DNA of 64,000 nucleotides, taken from positions 47,076,905 to 47,140,904 of the forward strand of contig CM077010.1 in assembly GCA_039090855.1 (NCBI GenBank), read 5' to 3'. Below are positions 19,613-30,690 of this stretch, one piece after another (within the stretch, counting starts at the first letter, position 1; every line of letters begins with the position of its first letter). The translations under genes and the position numbers were made by a program. A model generated the notes under the pieces. That model worked only from the letters and a program-made list of their open reading frames with translations. It was not told the DNA's origin and made no database searches. This DNA is from Macrothele yani. Lineage: Eukaryota; Arthropoda; Arachnida; Araneae; Macrothelidae.

Positions 19613-21184
19613 CAATGAAAATACAAGTGCAGAGCATTATCTTACTATAATTAATATTTTTACTAAGAAAGTAAGTTTGTGTAAATACATGTGGCACATT
19701 TTTCACACGTCCATAGCAACTACAATGTAAGTCTTCTAGATTTTGCTTCATCTCAGTGATGAAATACAATTTGAACTTGAGAACTAGAACAGCTAACCTT
19801 TTTAGCATATTTGCCTCCAGATCATTTACATTACATATAAGTGAAAATGCATAGCTCATTATGGACACAGAAGTGCAAAAAATTTTTGAGAGGGCACAAA
19901 CTGCAGAACTTAATAGTTTCAAAGTTCATATTGCAATTTTTAGTGAGAGGTAGAAAAAAGGCTTTTTCTTGGAAATCTTGGCAAAATTTGGTCAGAAGGC
20001 CAAGTTTCAGCCCTTCTGTAGACTAATATTATGAATCATTTTCTCCCACAAGTTAATTATGCAGTATTTCCACATCTCAGCTGTTTCTAATAATTGCAGA
20101 AGAATGGATTAACATTTTGATTTTTACTAATAAATTAGGCATGCTTTTCCATTAAGTGAGCTAACACTCAAAATCAGTGCTTGCATTCTTTCATAATATG
20201 TAAAGTTGTTTTCACAGCAAAATGATGTTAGCTGGACTTCCAGTCAATTGGGTGTTAGCAATTGCATTGCCACATTTGACCTTTTGTATATCATCTTCCA
20301 ATGCTCTCTAGCCAGATATGGAGTTTGCAACAGTAAATCTGAATAAATAAATAAATAAATAAATAAAGTGGCCTGAGATAGCAGCCATTTTGAACTTCAA
20401 TTTTGCTTCAAATGAATATTTCCTATTCTTTAGAGGCTCTTTTTACTATATCAATCAATACAAAAAACATTGTCTTTTTCTTTTCTTTTTTTTTGCTGTT
20501 TTTAACAAAATGTAAGTAAAAATTGGAAGAGCCTCTGCACAATCTGCAATGAGAACAACTTCGTGGGTCACAAAAAGAAAAAGACATGGGTTCGTAGGAT
20601 ATTAATTAAGTAATTTCAAATCCCAATGGTATAATTTATACTGCTATTGGTTAATCATCAGAACCCATTCAGTATGAACAAGATACACCCAGAGAAAGAG
20701 GAGTTGACATTTTTCTAAAATAGGGTATATTTTGTGCATCAATTAGATCTTACATGCTGCTGAAAATATGTAATCCATACCACAACATTTTAAATTTAAC
20801 AAATGAAAAAAAAAAAAATTTTTTGAATTACATCTTTAAAATAAATATTTTGTTACCTTAGTTGTATGTTCTGAATGTTAATGAAATTTTAACAGTCAAA
20901 AAATGGCATATATTTCATGGAAAGAATCTGTTGCAAAAACTACCACCTAATATAGTAGGAGCCACAAATACATAACAAGCTCATATAATAAAAAGTTCTG
21001 CATAAGCCAAAGTTTTTACAGATCACTTGAACTTCATAATATTCTCTCTTGTTATTTTGACCATACATCATGAACAATTTTTGGAGAAACCACATATATC
21101 AAAGTTCAGCATGGTTATCAGTAAACAAGATAAGAGGCATTTCCCCAGTTTTTCCCCCTTCCTCTTTCACCAAAAAACAAAATA
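19613..21184. other. TMCC intron, non-coding stretch
   Basis: No gene is seen. The stretch holds an (AAAT)n microsatellite at about 20342-20367 and a relic of the 5' end of the RTE family (20612-20735). The rest is unassigned AT-rich sequence. Confidence 0.6.
20612..20735 (-). repeat. Relic of the RTE 5' region
   Basis: AATCCCAATGGTATAATTTA, ACTGCTATTGGTTAATCATC and GAGGAGTTGACATTTTTC match, with many substitutions, the 5' end of the RTE at 46436-46545 (AATCCCGATGGTATAG, ACTGCTATTGGCGGTCGTCA, GGGGTTGACATTTGTC). Both lie in the same orientation. No coding part is attached. Confidence 0.65.
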
Positions 21185-22130
21185 TGAGGTCCGATCAAAA
21201 AGCTCCAAGACTAGGCCGATATACAACAAAGTACTTACCTTACTTAAGTCTGGCTATAATCTCCATCAAAGTTGTCTCCTTGGGTAGTGATACACCGCTG
21301 CCAGCGTTTTTGCCACTGTTGGAACACTCCCTGGAAGTCCTGTTCGCGAATCGTGTCAACCACCGTCTGCGATTTGCACTGGATCTCGTCCATGGTTTCA
21401 AAACTGCGATCCTTGAGCTTCACTTTCATCTTCAGGAACAGAAAGAAGCTGCAGGGGGCCAAATCCGGCGAGTAAGGCGGGTGAGGAAGGGTAGTCATGC
21501 TGTTGCGGCAGCAAAACTGGCATGATGCTAACACTCTGTGAGCTGCTGCATTGTCGTGATGGAGCAGGAAATCGCCCCTGTGCCACATTTCAGGTCGTTT
21601 GCGGCAAATGTCCTCCCTACGATGCTGCAGAACATCCCAGTAAAACAGTGGTGATGGTCTGGCCCTGGAGGACGAATTCATGGTGCACAAACCCACGAAT
21701 GTTGACATTTGTTCACATTTTCGGGGGTTTTGCTTGTGGACGGTCGCCCTGAACTCTTGCCGTCTTCCAGTGCTGTTCTGCCACTCTTGAAGCGCGAGTG
21801 CCACTCAAAACACCTTGCACGACTCATTGCTTCATTGCCATAAGCCTGCCGCAACATTTCATGCATCTCTGTTCCCGATTTGCCGAGTTTGACACAGAAT
21901 GTGATGGTCGCTTGCAGCTCTAGTTTGCAGTCTGTACCGAAATCGCAGCTGTGTTCTGCAAGTGGTCACCAAATATTGTGTAGCACAGTTCCTGATGTTG
22001 ACAGAACAACGCCACTCGGTACAATGACTCATGAAGTTTCCTGCCCTCAACCGCTGCTCGCGAATCTGCATACTGCCATCCATTGGCGTGCTACATACCT
22101 AGTCTCAGAACTTTTTTATTGCACTAAGTG
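21185..22130 (-). mobile_element. Mariner element with internal deletion
   Basis: The left end reads GAGGTCCGATCAAAAAGCTC with AGACTAGG inside. The right end, inverted, reads GCAATAAAAAAGTTCTGAGA with GACTAGG. TA flanks both. At about 946 bp it is some 300-350 bp short of a full mariner. The missing part is the centre of the transposase, including the first catalytic Asp. Confidence 0.75.
21244..21960 (-). pseudogene. Mariner transposase, centre deleted
   Basis: The N-terminal part reads KFCVKLGKSGTEMHEMLRQA, YGNEAMSRARCFEWHSRFKS and EDGKSSGRPSTSKTPENV, a mariner helix-turn-helix region. After the deletion it continues ICRKRPEMWHRGDFLLHHDN, AAAH and LPHPPYSPDLAPCSFFLFLK, the second and third catalytic Asp (DD34D). 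It ends QQWQKRWQRCITTQGDNFDG. The TGDE motif with the first Asp is missing, and a frameshift lies at the deletion. Confidence 0.88.
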
Positions 22131-22511
22131 TAGATAACAGGTGATTTATAATATCCCATGGTTCTTCTTACACACAGCTCAGTCTGCATGAAGACAAGAA
22201 TGTTTCAATTCATTTTTTTCTTCCTTCCATTACCCTGCAACCTTCAGGCATTTGCTCTCTGCTCAGTGCCGCCAGAAACTTGTTTGTGTTAGGAAAGACA
22301 CTGGGTTAATCACACCATGCAAGCAACATGACTACCAACTGGGATTCCGTATCTCTTCATAGATGTTGCCTTACTTTTCAATGTTTGTTGAACCTACGTA
22401 ATAAAGAATGACATTCACCGTATTTTTGTAAATTTAATAGGGCTTCGACTGTTCAGTTGCTCAGTAGTCTGTGCAGTATGCTAACAAAGGACAAAAACAC
22501 ATGGCTTTTAA

Positions 22512-23617
22512 CACGTTTGCTGCCACTATGCTGTTTTAATAGCAAGCACGCAGTGACAGTAAGAAACCGGCGTAAGTCTCCTGAGACGCCACAAGGCATC
22601 ACGCAGAACCAAGGATGAGCTTCTATGCATTTGGATCAACTTAGCCGTGTTTGGATATCATAGCTTTGCATGCTTCTGCTATTCTGATATATGAGAAAAT
22701 TTATCCATAACTGATATTTGTTATTATAACCTTCAGTAACTCCAGGGATATAAACACATCTACGGCAAATGCATTGCTTTGCAATGCATATGCTATAGAC
22801 ATGCATATCCTGTAAATGGTAACTAATAAATTGTAAAATTCTTCAGTTGCAAAAAGATTGAAAAATTTTTGATTGGTTCAATACCTGCCATATTAATTTT
22901 CAGTCCTAGTACACTAGTGAACAGAATTATTTTCATGACATCGGGAACATCATACCAATGTGTAGCTAAAATTTGTTGAGGCGGAATATAAGAGAACGTC
23001 ACATTCTTCATTTTCACTTTCACTGCTGGTTGTACTACAGCTACTAAAAGAAAACATTTCTGCATATGATGACAAATTATCGGGATCATCTATTTCCACG
23101 GCAGGATGTGCCCTCCGATGAATTTTCAGTTGAGAGAGACTGGAGATAGCCTGTCTGAATACATTAATTGTTTCCACAAAACTAAGCACTGAAGTCAATA
23201 TTGGGTTTCCTAGAAATTGCTTTAGCATCCTCAATAGGCTGTCCTCTTACGTATGAACTCTAAACAGCAAATGCTTTTTATTGCCACTCAAGCATTTATT
23301 TATTGATAGTTCCCTTCACTGCACAACCAGTGATGTTCAAATGAAAATAAACATTGAAGTGAAAATCACATACTGTGTTAAGTTTATGGGAAATCAACTT
23401 ACTTTCCTTTCCCTAAACCATGTGGAAAAAGATCAGCTATCCAAAAACCGCAATCATTTTTAAACAATTGGATACTCATTCTCAGTGCCAGTAACAAAAT
23501 AGATACGTATAAATAGATATATATACATTCTGTTTTTAAAGTGCCAAATGTTTTAAGAAGGGGGTAATATTAAGCCGCAATCACGATGCCATTTGGCATC
23601 ACGTGGCAGTGAAGGTG
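22512..23617. mobile_element. piggyBac-like element, non-autonomous
   Basis: TTAA stands at both ends (22508-22511 and 23618-23621). Inside are the inverted ends CACGTTTGCTGCCAC and GTGGCAGTGAAGGTG. Subterminal GATGCC/GGCATC motifs occur at both ends. A TTAA target with CAC-type TIRs is typical of piggyBac. The - strand frames at 22823-23234 include an acidic serine-rich stretch (SSCSTTSSESENEECDVLL) that could be a piggyBac N-terminal remnant, but no catalytic DDD region is visible. Confidence 0.75.
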
Positions 23618-23621
23618 TTAA

Positions 23622-24020
23622 CAAGCACAAAACTTCAATGCTCAGTGAGAAAATCAAAGAAATTAATTTAACAGAAAAAGTAGAAGTTTTTTTTAACTTC
23701 TACTTTTCCTGTTACTTTGTGAAAAAATACAAATTGTGATAATATTAAATTATAATAATATTTGAAAAATATTAATTATAATAATATTGAAAAATGTAAA
23801 TTGGATAATATTAATATATAATATTACCCCAAATTCGTTTTTCTACAATTTTAAAAAACAAGAATAAGTGGAAGCCAAAACTTTCATCATGGTTAATTAA
23901 CTGTTGAAAGAAAAAGTTTTTGAGAGGGAATTCATGCAGATTTACACATGGTGGAGCACATTCAGCACAACAATAATTATCAATCAAACAATGAAGCAGC
24001 GATGACTATGGAGGGGCTTA
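23622..24020. other. TMCC intron, AT-rich
   Basis: No gene is seen. A hairpin lies at about 23667-23710 (AAAAGTAGAAGTT with its complement AACTTCTACTTTT). It is followed by short ATAATATTAAT repeats near 23740-23825. Confidence 0.6.
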
Positions 24021-24726
24021 AAAAATATCTGAAAAGTTAAATCCCTAGCTGGCCATGTGCAGAAATTTTTTACCTGCCCAGGTGGTAAAAGCTGGATACC
24101 CAGGAAAATTTATATTTTAAGATAACATATTAGAACCCCTTTTTTTTAAGTTAAAAACTATGATGAATTTTTTTGTACATGTTTTACATTTCCATTTTAA
24201 GGGTCTGTATTCAAAATGTTCAATGCACAAAAGTGTGTATCTCAAGTTTTAAGATGATGTTGAAATTGGTATGAAATTGGTATGATGATAAACTCGTATT
24301 TGAGAAATTTAGTGATTCTGTCACGCTCCTTTCATTCACGTTTTTACCCTTTGTCACTAAACACCAGAGGCCAGTTCCATCACAGGCATCATCATGCATC
24401 CTGTTGCTGACTATAAACAACATCGAGAACAAAAATAAAATAAAAAATAAACTACATATGTTTCCAATTTCTGGAAGTAGAGCATACTATAATTAAAGCA
24501 GTGATATTCTTCTGTCCTTGGCACTCCATAACAATAACACAACTTACGTTAATTAGCAGTGAAATGAAACACAACCTGCCATGACTGTCTTTTTTCTTGT
24601 AGTAGGAAATTATATTCCAATTTTTTTTTTATTTTTAAATTTAGCTGTCTGTACAAAGCAATTATAACCAATAGAAACAATGCATAAGACACTACAGACA
24701 AAAATAAAGAGAAAATTGAATATTTA

Positions 24727-25197
24727 TTCACAAGAAAAGTCACTTACCACAAGGGACTGTTTGAAAAACTGAAGAAAATCAGCACTAAATATAAAATTTG
24801 GTTAGTTCCAGGTTTTAATAACAAAATTAAAAAATACATACCATCCCTAAAACAAAAAGAAGAAAATACTTTACTCCAGGAAGGAGTCATCTGTAAAATA
24901 GAGTGTTCTTGTGGATTACCATATATAGGAGAAACAGGAAGAAGGTTAACCACCAGAATTAAAGAACACAAAGCAGCAATAAAGAACAGCTCAAATAAAA
25001 CAGGATTAGACAGGCACATACAACAAACTGGACACAAAATGGACTGGGACTCCTTAAAAGTGATCAAACATCAATCCCATGCAATTATCCGGAAATTAGA
25101 GGAATCCCTGGAAATTTACAAGACACAAGGTGGCAACATCAATGACCATGCTGGATGGAAAATCCATCAGGCTTGGTTACCAGACCTGTGGAAGTAG
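24727..25197 (+). CDS. PLE-2-family GIY-YIG endonuclease ORF fragment
   Basis: A 156-codon open frame without a start codon, because the element is 5' truncated. It reads FTRKVTYHKGLFEKLKKIST, the PLE linker, then QEGVICKIECSCGLPYIGET, GRRLTTRIKEHKAAIKNSSN and KTGLDRHIQQTGHKMDWDSL. This is the GIY-YIG core with the Cys pair, conserved Arg and Glu-His. It ends GWKIHQAWLPDLWK at the stop 25195-25197. It is clearly homologous to 4304-5011 but diverged, so it is a different subfamily or an older copy. No stop interrupts it. Confidence 0.85.
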   Translation, partial: FTRKVTYHKGLFEKLKKISTKYKIWLVPGFNNKIKKYIPSLKQKEENTLLQEGVICKIECSCGLPYIGETGRRLTTRIKEHKAAIKNSSNKTGLDRHIQQTGHKMDWDSLKVIKHQSHAIIRKLEESLEIYKTQGGNINDHAGWKIHQAWLPDLWK

Positions 25198-25213
25198 AAG
25201 GAAGCAAGAACTC

Positions 25214-25242
25214 CTGACGAAGATCTAATGTTTAGATCGAAA
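25214..25242 (+). ncRNA. Hammerhead-ribozyme-like core, PLE-2 family tail
   Basis: CTGACGA (25214-25220) is followed by a 7-bp stem GATCTAA/TTAGATC with a 3-base loop, then GAAA (25239-25242). ATT...AAT downstream could close a short stem III, followed by GTA, a possible cleavage triplet. It begins 16 nt after the ORF stop. Stem I could not be paired convincingly by eye. Confidence 0.6.
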
Positions 25243-25599
25243 ATTTGAGAGGTAATGTACCTTAATGAATTTATCCTCGATAATTCCCGTTAAATATTTA
25301 TAATACTCAAAGCAAATAGATTTTTTATTTACCTATCCAGGCCAATAATTTACATGCCCCAAACATCTCAGGCGTGGTATTTTTCAAGCCTTGCTATGAA
25401 TATGAAAACAATCTCAACCACTGCATTACAGGAATTTGAAAAATCAAATCAATAGCTGCTACCATAAAAAACACAAAACAAATAAAACAACTGACTCCTA
25501 CTCCTGATATTTCTGACATAATGTGTAAATAGTAAAACAAATACATGTAACAGGCAATGCCTAACAGATGAACAGTCACAACCAACTAAATAGGGAACT

Positions 25600-26660
25600 T
25601 TTGCTTTAGGAGTTTGAACTCAGCCATAACGCTGCTCAACCAACACCAAACATTTGTCATGCGAAAGGGGAAAGTTCCATGGACCACAGCACCGCAACCA
25701 AATGGTTCAAGAAATTTCGCTCCGGTGAAAGAAACCTCAATGATCAGCCAGACCGCTAACCATGGATTCAGGGGCCGTGCGCAGGGGCTGTAAAGGCAAA
25801 TCCGACAACCGGCGCTCGGAGATTGTCAGACGAGCTGGGCATATCACAGACCACCATGGTTCATCACCTTCAGGACCTCTGCAAGGTCTACAGGAGCTGC
25901 TGCATTGTCCCTCACGAACTGACACCAGCTGAAGCAAACAGCCGAGTGGAAGTGTGCATGAAACTCCTAGAAAGCCCACGCGATGTACGTTTCATCACGA
26001 GAATTGTTACGTGCGTTGCAAAATGTGGGACTACTTCCGTAACCCTAACACACAATGGAAGTGGCTGAGCCTAGACCAGCTTCCTGAACCTATTGCCAAA
26101 TGTGGGCGCTTCGAGCACAAGGTGATGCTCTGCATCTGTCTGGGGAAATTTCGGCGAGACAATACATTATGAATTTGTTCCAGACGGTGGGATCATCAAC
26201 CCAACCTCTACTCTGAACAGCTGGAGCAGATGTATGCCGTTTTGGAGGAGAAGTACGCAGCACTGGTGAACAGAAAGCATGCTCTCCTACACAGCAGGAC
26301 AACACTCCGCCTCATACCGTGCGAACAACCCGGGCAAAACTCCAGGAACTTCAGGGCATCGAACTGATGCCACACCCAGCATATAGTCTGAACCTTGCCC
26401 CGTCGTATTATTACTTGTTCCGGTATATGGCCCACTTAATTCAGGGGTGACACTTCAACAACCAGGAGGAGGTGGTAGCTGGAGTGAAGTAGTTCTTTGC
26501 CTCAAAGGAAAAGCCATGGAATCGAAGACCTGGCAGACAGACGGCTAAAGACAGTGCAACACAATGGCCTATACTTTGAATGCTAGTCAGCTTTTGTTGT
26601 AAAGGTACACATGAAGACATAAAGTGATCCAAATATTCCAAAACTTTAAACTCACCCTGT
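25600..26660 (+). pseudogene. Mariner relic
   Basis: The + strand, over several frames, reads STATKWFKKFRSGERNLNDQ (helix-turn-helix region), RRLSDELGISQTTMVHHLQD, SCCIVPHELTPAEANSRVEV and later QQDNTPPHTVRTTRAKLQEL and AYSLNLAPSYYYLF. These match a mariner transposase with the second Asp in QQDN; the third-Asp motif SPDLAP is altered to SLNLAP. Multiple stops and shifts show an old copy. The right end CTCACCCTGTGTA at about 26660 looks like a TIR; the left border is uncertain. Confidence 0.75.
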
Positions 26661-26855
26661 GTACATACATTCCGAACACCTAACCCCATTCTTGAGTCTC
26701 ACTTCTGGATCTTAGCGAGAGATTTAGTAAATAGCATTCTTAAATAACAAAATAATAGAGAAAAAGAAAGGAGGAGCAAGCACTTCACACCTAGCTGCAT
26801 TAAGAAATGGCAAGCCGTTCAATGAGTGAAATACGGGATTACACCATTGTACATT

Positions 26856-27340
26856 ACAAATTTGGAAGATGTGAATCCATTTATTGATGTAAATATGACA
26901 TGGATGTTAAATCAGATAATATCCGAAAACTTGAAAATTCCGTCGTCCTGGAGCGGGAATGGAATCCGCGTCTCCCAGATAGCGCCTGAGTATGCTAACC
27001 ACACCACCACCCAGAACGACCAAGTTTCAAATTAATTTGAATATAACCATCACAGGATTCGCTAGTCGAAGCAACCAGCATTCATATAAACCTCCAGATT
27101 TGCTATATATGAATGTCAGTTGCTTCAACTAGCGAATCCTGTGATAGTTATATTCAAATTAATCAGAAACTTGGTCGTTCTGGGTGGTGTAGTGGTTAGC
27201 ATAACCTGGGTGCTATCCAGTAGACGCAGGTTCGATTCCCGCTTCAGGATGACAAAATTTTCAAATTTTCGGATATTATCTGACTTAACATCCACGCCAT
27301 ATTTACACCTATAAATGGATTCACATCTTCCAAATTTGTA
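26856..27340. repeat. Foldback made of two tRNA-headed SINE units
   Basis: The left arm (26856-27088) is repeated inverted as 27105-27340 with a loop of about 15 bases. Each arm carries a tRNA-like head: on the + strand at 27175-27250 GTAGTGGTTAGCATA (A-box region) and GGTTCGATTCCCGC (B box), and on the - strand at 26940-27022 the same with changes. After the head comes AAAATTTTCAAATTTTC. The + strand unit at 42308 has the same head and start of body, so this is a SINE family. Confidence 0.82.
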
Positions 27341-27669
27341 TAGTAAGTCATTTTTCATTTTATTTTCAGTTGGGAGGGAAGATATTTCTGCAAATTGACC
27401 AACACTCTATTTAGCAGCCACTTATCAAGATCATTGTCTTTCTCACAGAATCATTGATAACCTTGATATTACAGGTATCGCTGTAAATCCAAAAAGGACA
27501 CTATAATAAGATGATAGTAAACACAGCTGCTTAGTACAATTAATTGGTCATAAAAAAAAGCATGTATAAATAATAAAATGCATGCACAAAATTATTTCAT
27601 GAATTATTCTACATAAAATACACCTTAATTTTTGAAGAAAGATCACTTCACATAATCTCACTCACTTAC
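27341..27669. other. TMCC intron next to the exon at 27670
   Basis: No gene is seen. AT-rich sequence leads to the donor GTAAGTGAG (- strand, 27661-27669) of the exon above. Confidence 0.6.
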
Positions 27670-27909
27670 CGATTCAGGGCCTTCTTCTGCATTAGCACAC
27701 TCTTCAGAAGCAGATGTGTGAGGCCAACATGATAAGTAACCGGAGGCCAGTGGTGAGTTTGCTCCTGAAGTGCCTATCCCAGGATAGCTTGGTACTACTA
27801 AAGATAAGGAACCAGATGACTGTGTGGTTAAATGCTTTGGGGTGTTGCTTCCATTACTTACAGCCCCACTTTTCCGAGATGTAAGTGGACTCTTTCTCTT
27901 CATAATTAC
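27670..27909 (-). CDS. TMCC-family gene, upstream exon
   Basis: On the - strand an acceptor (AACAAATTTCAG) precedes 27909 and a strong donor (GTAAGTGAG) follows 27670. The 240-nt exon is open in phase 0 at both ends and joins the TMCC exon at 17799 in phase. It reads MKRKSPLTSRKSGAVSNGSN, TPKHLTTQSSGSLSLVVPSY and ECANAEEGPES. The ATG at 27903 may be the initiation codon; V-I would precede it if not. The serine- and proline-rich sequence is typical of the variable N-terminal region of TMCC proteins and is not diagnostic. The assignment comes from the phase-matched downstream coiled-coil exon. Confidence 0.68.
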
Positions 27910-28678
27910 CTGAAATTTGTTAATGCTGTTTCAGAAGCACAGACTACATACTTAATAAAATAAGTAACTAATGGGCTTCCTTTGAAACATCCTTACCTTA
28001 TTTACACACATAATAACAAAGAATAGACAAAACACAAAAATTTTCAGGCACCAGCTCCTTTTTTTCTCAGGAGCTAGCACATTTTTTTCAAAGATACGAG
28101 GAGAAAACCACGATTGATCTAAACAAAAATTGCACATACAGAATTGTGGCCATCAACATTCAAAATCAAAGCATTATTGCTTTTATATTGTTTAATAATT
28201 TAGCCCAATACCCATAACTAAAACTGGGGAACATTTGTATTGATACATAGGACATTCACAAGTTTTCAGAATGTTTTTGATACAAAATTACAGAATAAAA
28301 GAAGTTGAAACTAGCAATATGAATATGAAAAAAAATCTACTGCAGTTAAATATTGTCTGCTAAAAAAATGGTTCACACAAACAAGCTGTGGGTAGGTTAG
28401 GTTTTTGCTCTTTACAAAAAGAAATATTTATATTGTGTTCTCCCTAGATTTTTTTTACAGCCAGGCGGCAAGAAATTTTAGCTGGGTGGTACTTTTAACA
28501 ACCCCTTCTCCAACCAAAAAAAAAAAAATGTCTTCCTTAACATTATTATACTTATCAAACATCTTTAGCAGTGTGGTAGGCATTAATGTAACATAACATG
28601 ATAAACAGTTAAAAAATTCTACAAAATTGTTTAAAAAAATGAGTATTTACTACACGTATTCAACACAGATTTCTTTTA

Positions 28679-28724
<46 letters not shown>
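27910..28724. other. Upstream of the TMCC exon; simple repeats
   Basis: No gene is seen. The stretch ends in (TA)n and a T-run of about 30 bases (28679-28724), which is the A-tail side of the SINE that follows. Confidence 0.6.
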
Positions 28725-28725
<1 letters not shown>

Positions 28726-28934
28726 ATTGGAGGTTTAACGACCACCGTGAGCAACTCAATGGGCTATAAGCAGTCGCTCGTCCCTAATTTAGGGTCACTG
28801 GTTCCAAGGGAAGGGAGAGAGCCAGTGCCGTAAGACAAACACAACATCCATGCCTCACCGGGATTCGAACCCGGACCCCGTTCGGACAAATGATCAGAGG
28901 CCATCGCTTAGACCACTGCGCCACCGGGGCGGCT
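28725..28934 (-). repeat. tRNA-derived SINE (family 1), copy 1
   Basis: On the - strand it starts CCGCCCCGGTGGCGCAGTGG and TCTAAGCGATGGCC, with B box GGGTTCGAATCCCGG. The head is followed by a body including GTTGTGTTTGTCTTACGGCA, TAAATTAGGGACGAGCGACT and GTTGCTCACGGTGGTCGTTA, and then an A-rich tail. This is the least diverged copy of five in the window. Confidence 0.88.
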
Positions 28935-28950
28935 TATATATATATAGATA

Positions 28951-29156
28951 GATTGAAGGTTTAACGACCACAGTGAGCAACTCAATAGGCTATAAGCAGT
29001 CACTTGTTCTTAATTCAGAGCCACTGGTTCCAGGGAAGGGAGAGAGCCAGTACCGTAAGACAAACACAACATCCATGAACAACCGGGATTCGAACCCGGA
29101 CCCCTTTCGGGCGAATGGTCATCAGCCAGCGCTTAGACCACTGCACCACTAGGGTA
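28951..29156 (-). repeat. tRNA-derived SINE (family 1), copy 2
   Basis: Same family and orientation as copy 1, only 16 bp away. The tRNA head (29080-29156) keeps GGGTTCGAATCCCGG. The body keeps GTTGTGTTTGTCTTACGGTA and TAGCCTATTGAGTTGCTCAC. Confidence 0.86.
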
Positions 29157-29589
29157 GTGACACAAATTTCTGCCAGTTTTCATCAACACTGATGGTGTAT
29201 GTAGGAATAAGTTTTCCATTCTTACTATTATGTGCAATGTGAAAGCATTCATTAAAGGAAATATAGTAGGGCAGCAGACAATATTAAGTGAGCGGGCCGC
29301 CCAGTATAAAGGCTCTAGGGAGAATACTAATATTCTGTGATTAAAAAATGCTGTGAAAATCATGGAATTGGCATTTCTAAATGTAAAATAAGCAATATTA
29401 TTTATAATAGAGGAGGAAATCTTCAAGCATTGCTTTTAACAGAAAAAAAACACCAAACAAATATCCAAAGAAGGTACATACTTTTATGAATATTTTCGCA
29501 CTTTTATGAATACGCTAAGTCATTAAAAATATCTGTAGCAAGTGTAAACCAAGTAATAAACAAAGATTTGAATCTGAAAAAAAAACAGA
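29157..29589. other. Interval between SINE and Tc1 relic
   Basis: No gene is seen. AT-rich sequence with A-runs. Confidence 0.5.
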
Positions 29590-30447
29590 AAAAAAGATAA
29601 TGTTCACTGCCTTTTGCCTAGGCATGTGGCTGAACGCAGAATACAGTGTAGACTTCTTTATGAAAATCATTTAGCCGGAGACAGATGGAATTTATTGTGA
29701 CTATTGGCAAAGCATAGATCTACCTAAACAACTGTAACAAAAAAGGCCGATTTACTATCGCAAAAGAGCAGACGGCAGAAAAGGCTTACATTTGCAAGGT
29801 AGTATCGGAATTGAACCTCTGCTGATTGGCAAAAGATTGCCTTCTCCGATGACTCACGTTTTCTGCTTCATCGAATGGATGGACGTTGGTGTATAAGGCA
29901 AGAAACATCAGAGAAAAAATACTCTTCAGCCATTTCTGGAAGAACACAAGCTGGTGAGGGCAGCGTTATGGTCTGGGGAATGTTTTTGCGGTATTCTCTG
30001 GGTCCACTCATACCTGTGGAAGGTATTATGGACCAAATTCATTGTGAATCCATCCTTGCAGACCACGTACACTCATACATGCTGACTGTCTTCCCTGGGG
30101 TGGATGGGATCTTCCAGCATGACAATGAGACGTGTGACACAGCTAGAAATGTCTAAGAGTAGTTGGAAGACTTTAAAGTACTTCCCTGGCCCCCTAAATC
30201 CCCAGACTGAAACCCAATTGAGCATCTGTGGGACCACCTCGATCGTGTTGTTCGCTCTATCAATCCTCCACCACACACCTTCCAGCAGCTGTCAGATGCA
30301 CTGCAGTCAGCATGGCTCCACATACCTGTGAACACTTTCCAGCACATTACTGAGTCACTCCCAGCCTGTCTAGCTGCTGTCTGTGCTGCACACGGTGGTT
30401 ACTCTGGATATTAGCTGGCGATCACAATAATGTGACTCGACCATGTA
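29590..30447 (+). pseudogene. Tc1-like transposase relic
   Basis: The + strand reads DWQKIAFSDDSRFLLHRMDG, then RTQAGEGSVMVWGMFLRYSL, GPLIPVEG, GVDGIFQHDNETCDTARNV and, after a stop and shifts, LPWPPKSPD and NPIEHLWDHLDRVVRSI. It ends LAAVCAAHGGYSGY. These are DSRF, HDN and EHLWD catalytic regions of a DD34E Tc1 transposase. The DNA-binding half is badly decayed or missing. TIRs are not clear; the 3' end is probably near 30447. Confidence 0.82.
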
Positions 30448-30690
30448 TATATCCTTTTACTCAATTTCCTGTTCTGTGGTTGCCCTGTACATAGGTATTC
30501 ATATTATATGTGTTTGTTTATTTTTAATATTATATGTTATAAAGTTAATTTTGAAATGTAATATGGTCAAATGTAACCCCATAATGAAAAATAAATGAAA
30601 TGAAATTTCAAGTCTCTCCCTACCAGATAAGAAAAGCTTGCTATGGTTCTGGGTAAAAATTTTCTTTATATATATATATATATATATATA

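Larger units (their letters stand above)
24662..25307 (+). mobile_element. 5'-truncated Penelope-like element (PLE-2 family)
   Basis: The insertion is bounded by an 8-bp duplication CAAAGCAA (24654-24661 and 25308-25315). Comparison with the empty homologous site in copy B (about 56595) supports both borders. It contains the linker and GIY-YIG ORF and a hammerhead-like tail, the same layout as the PLE-2 fragment at 4139-5016. Confidence 0.87.
24021..25395. mobile_element. Non-autonomous TIR element, copy A, split by a PLE fragment
   Basis: This is homologous to 55745-56663 over its whole length apart from insertions. The termini are GGGCTTAAAAAATATCTG on the left and GGTATTTTTCAAGCC on the right; in copy B they read CAGGGCCTGAAAAATAT and ATTTTTCAAGCCCTG. 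hAT-like termini, no transposase. Copy A is interrupted at 24662-25307 by a PLE fragment. Confidence 0.78.

Noticed and set aside
27175..27250. tRNA gene
   Set aside because: A and B boxes are present but the arms do not give a sound cloverleaf, the sequence continues into a repeated SINE body, and an inverted partner lies next to it.
28850..28934. tRNA gene on the - strand
   Set aside because: It is the head of a SINE with four more copies and a shared 120-bp body.
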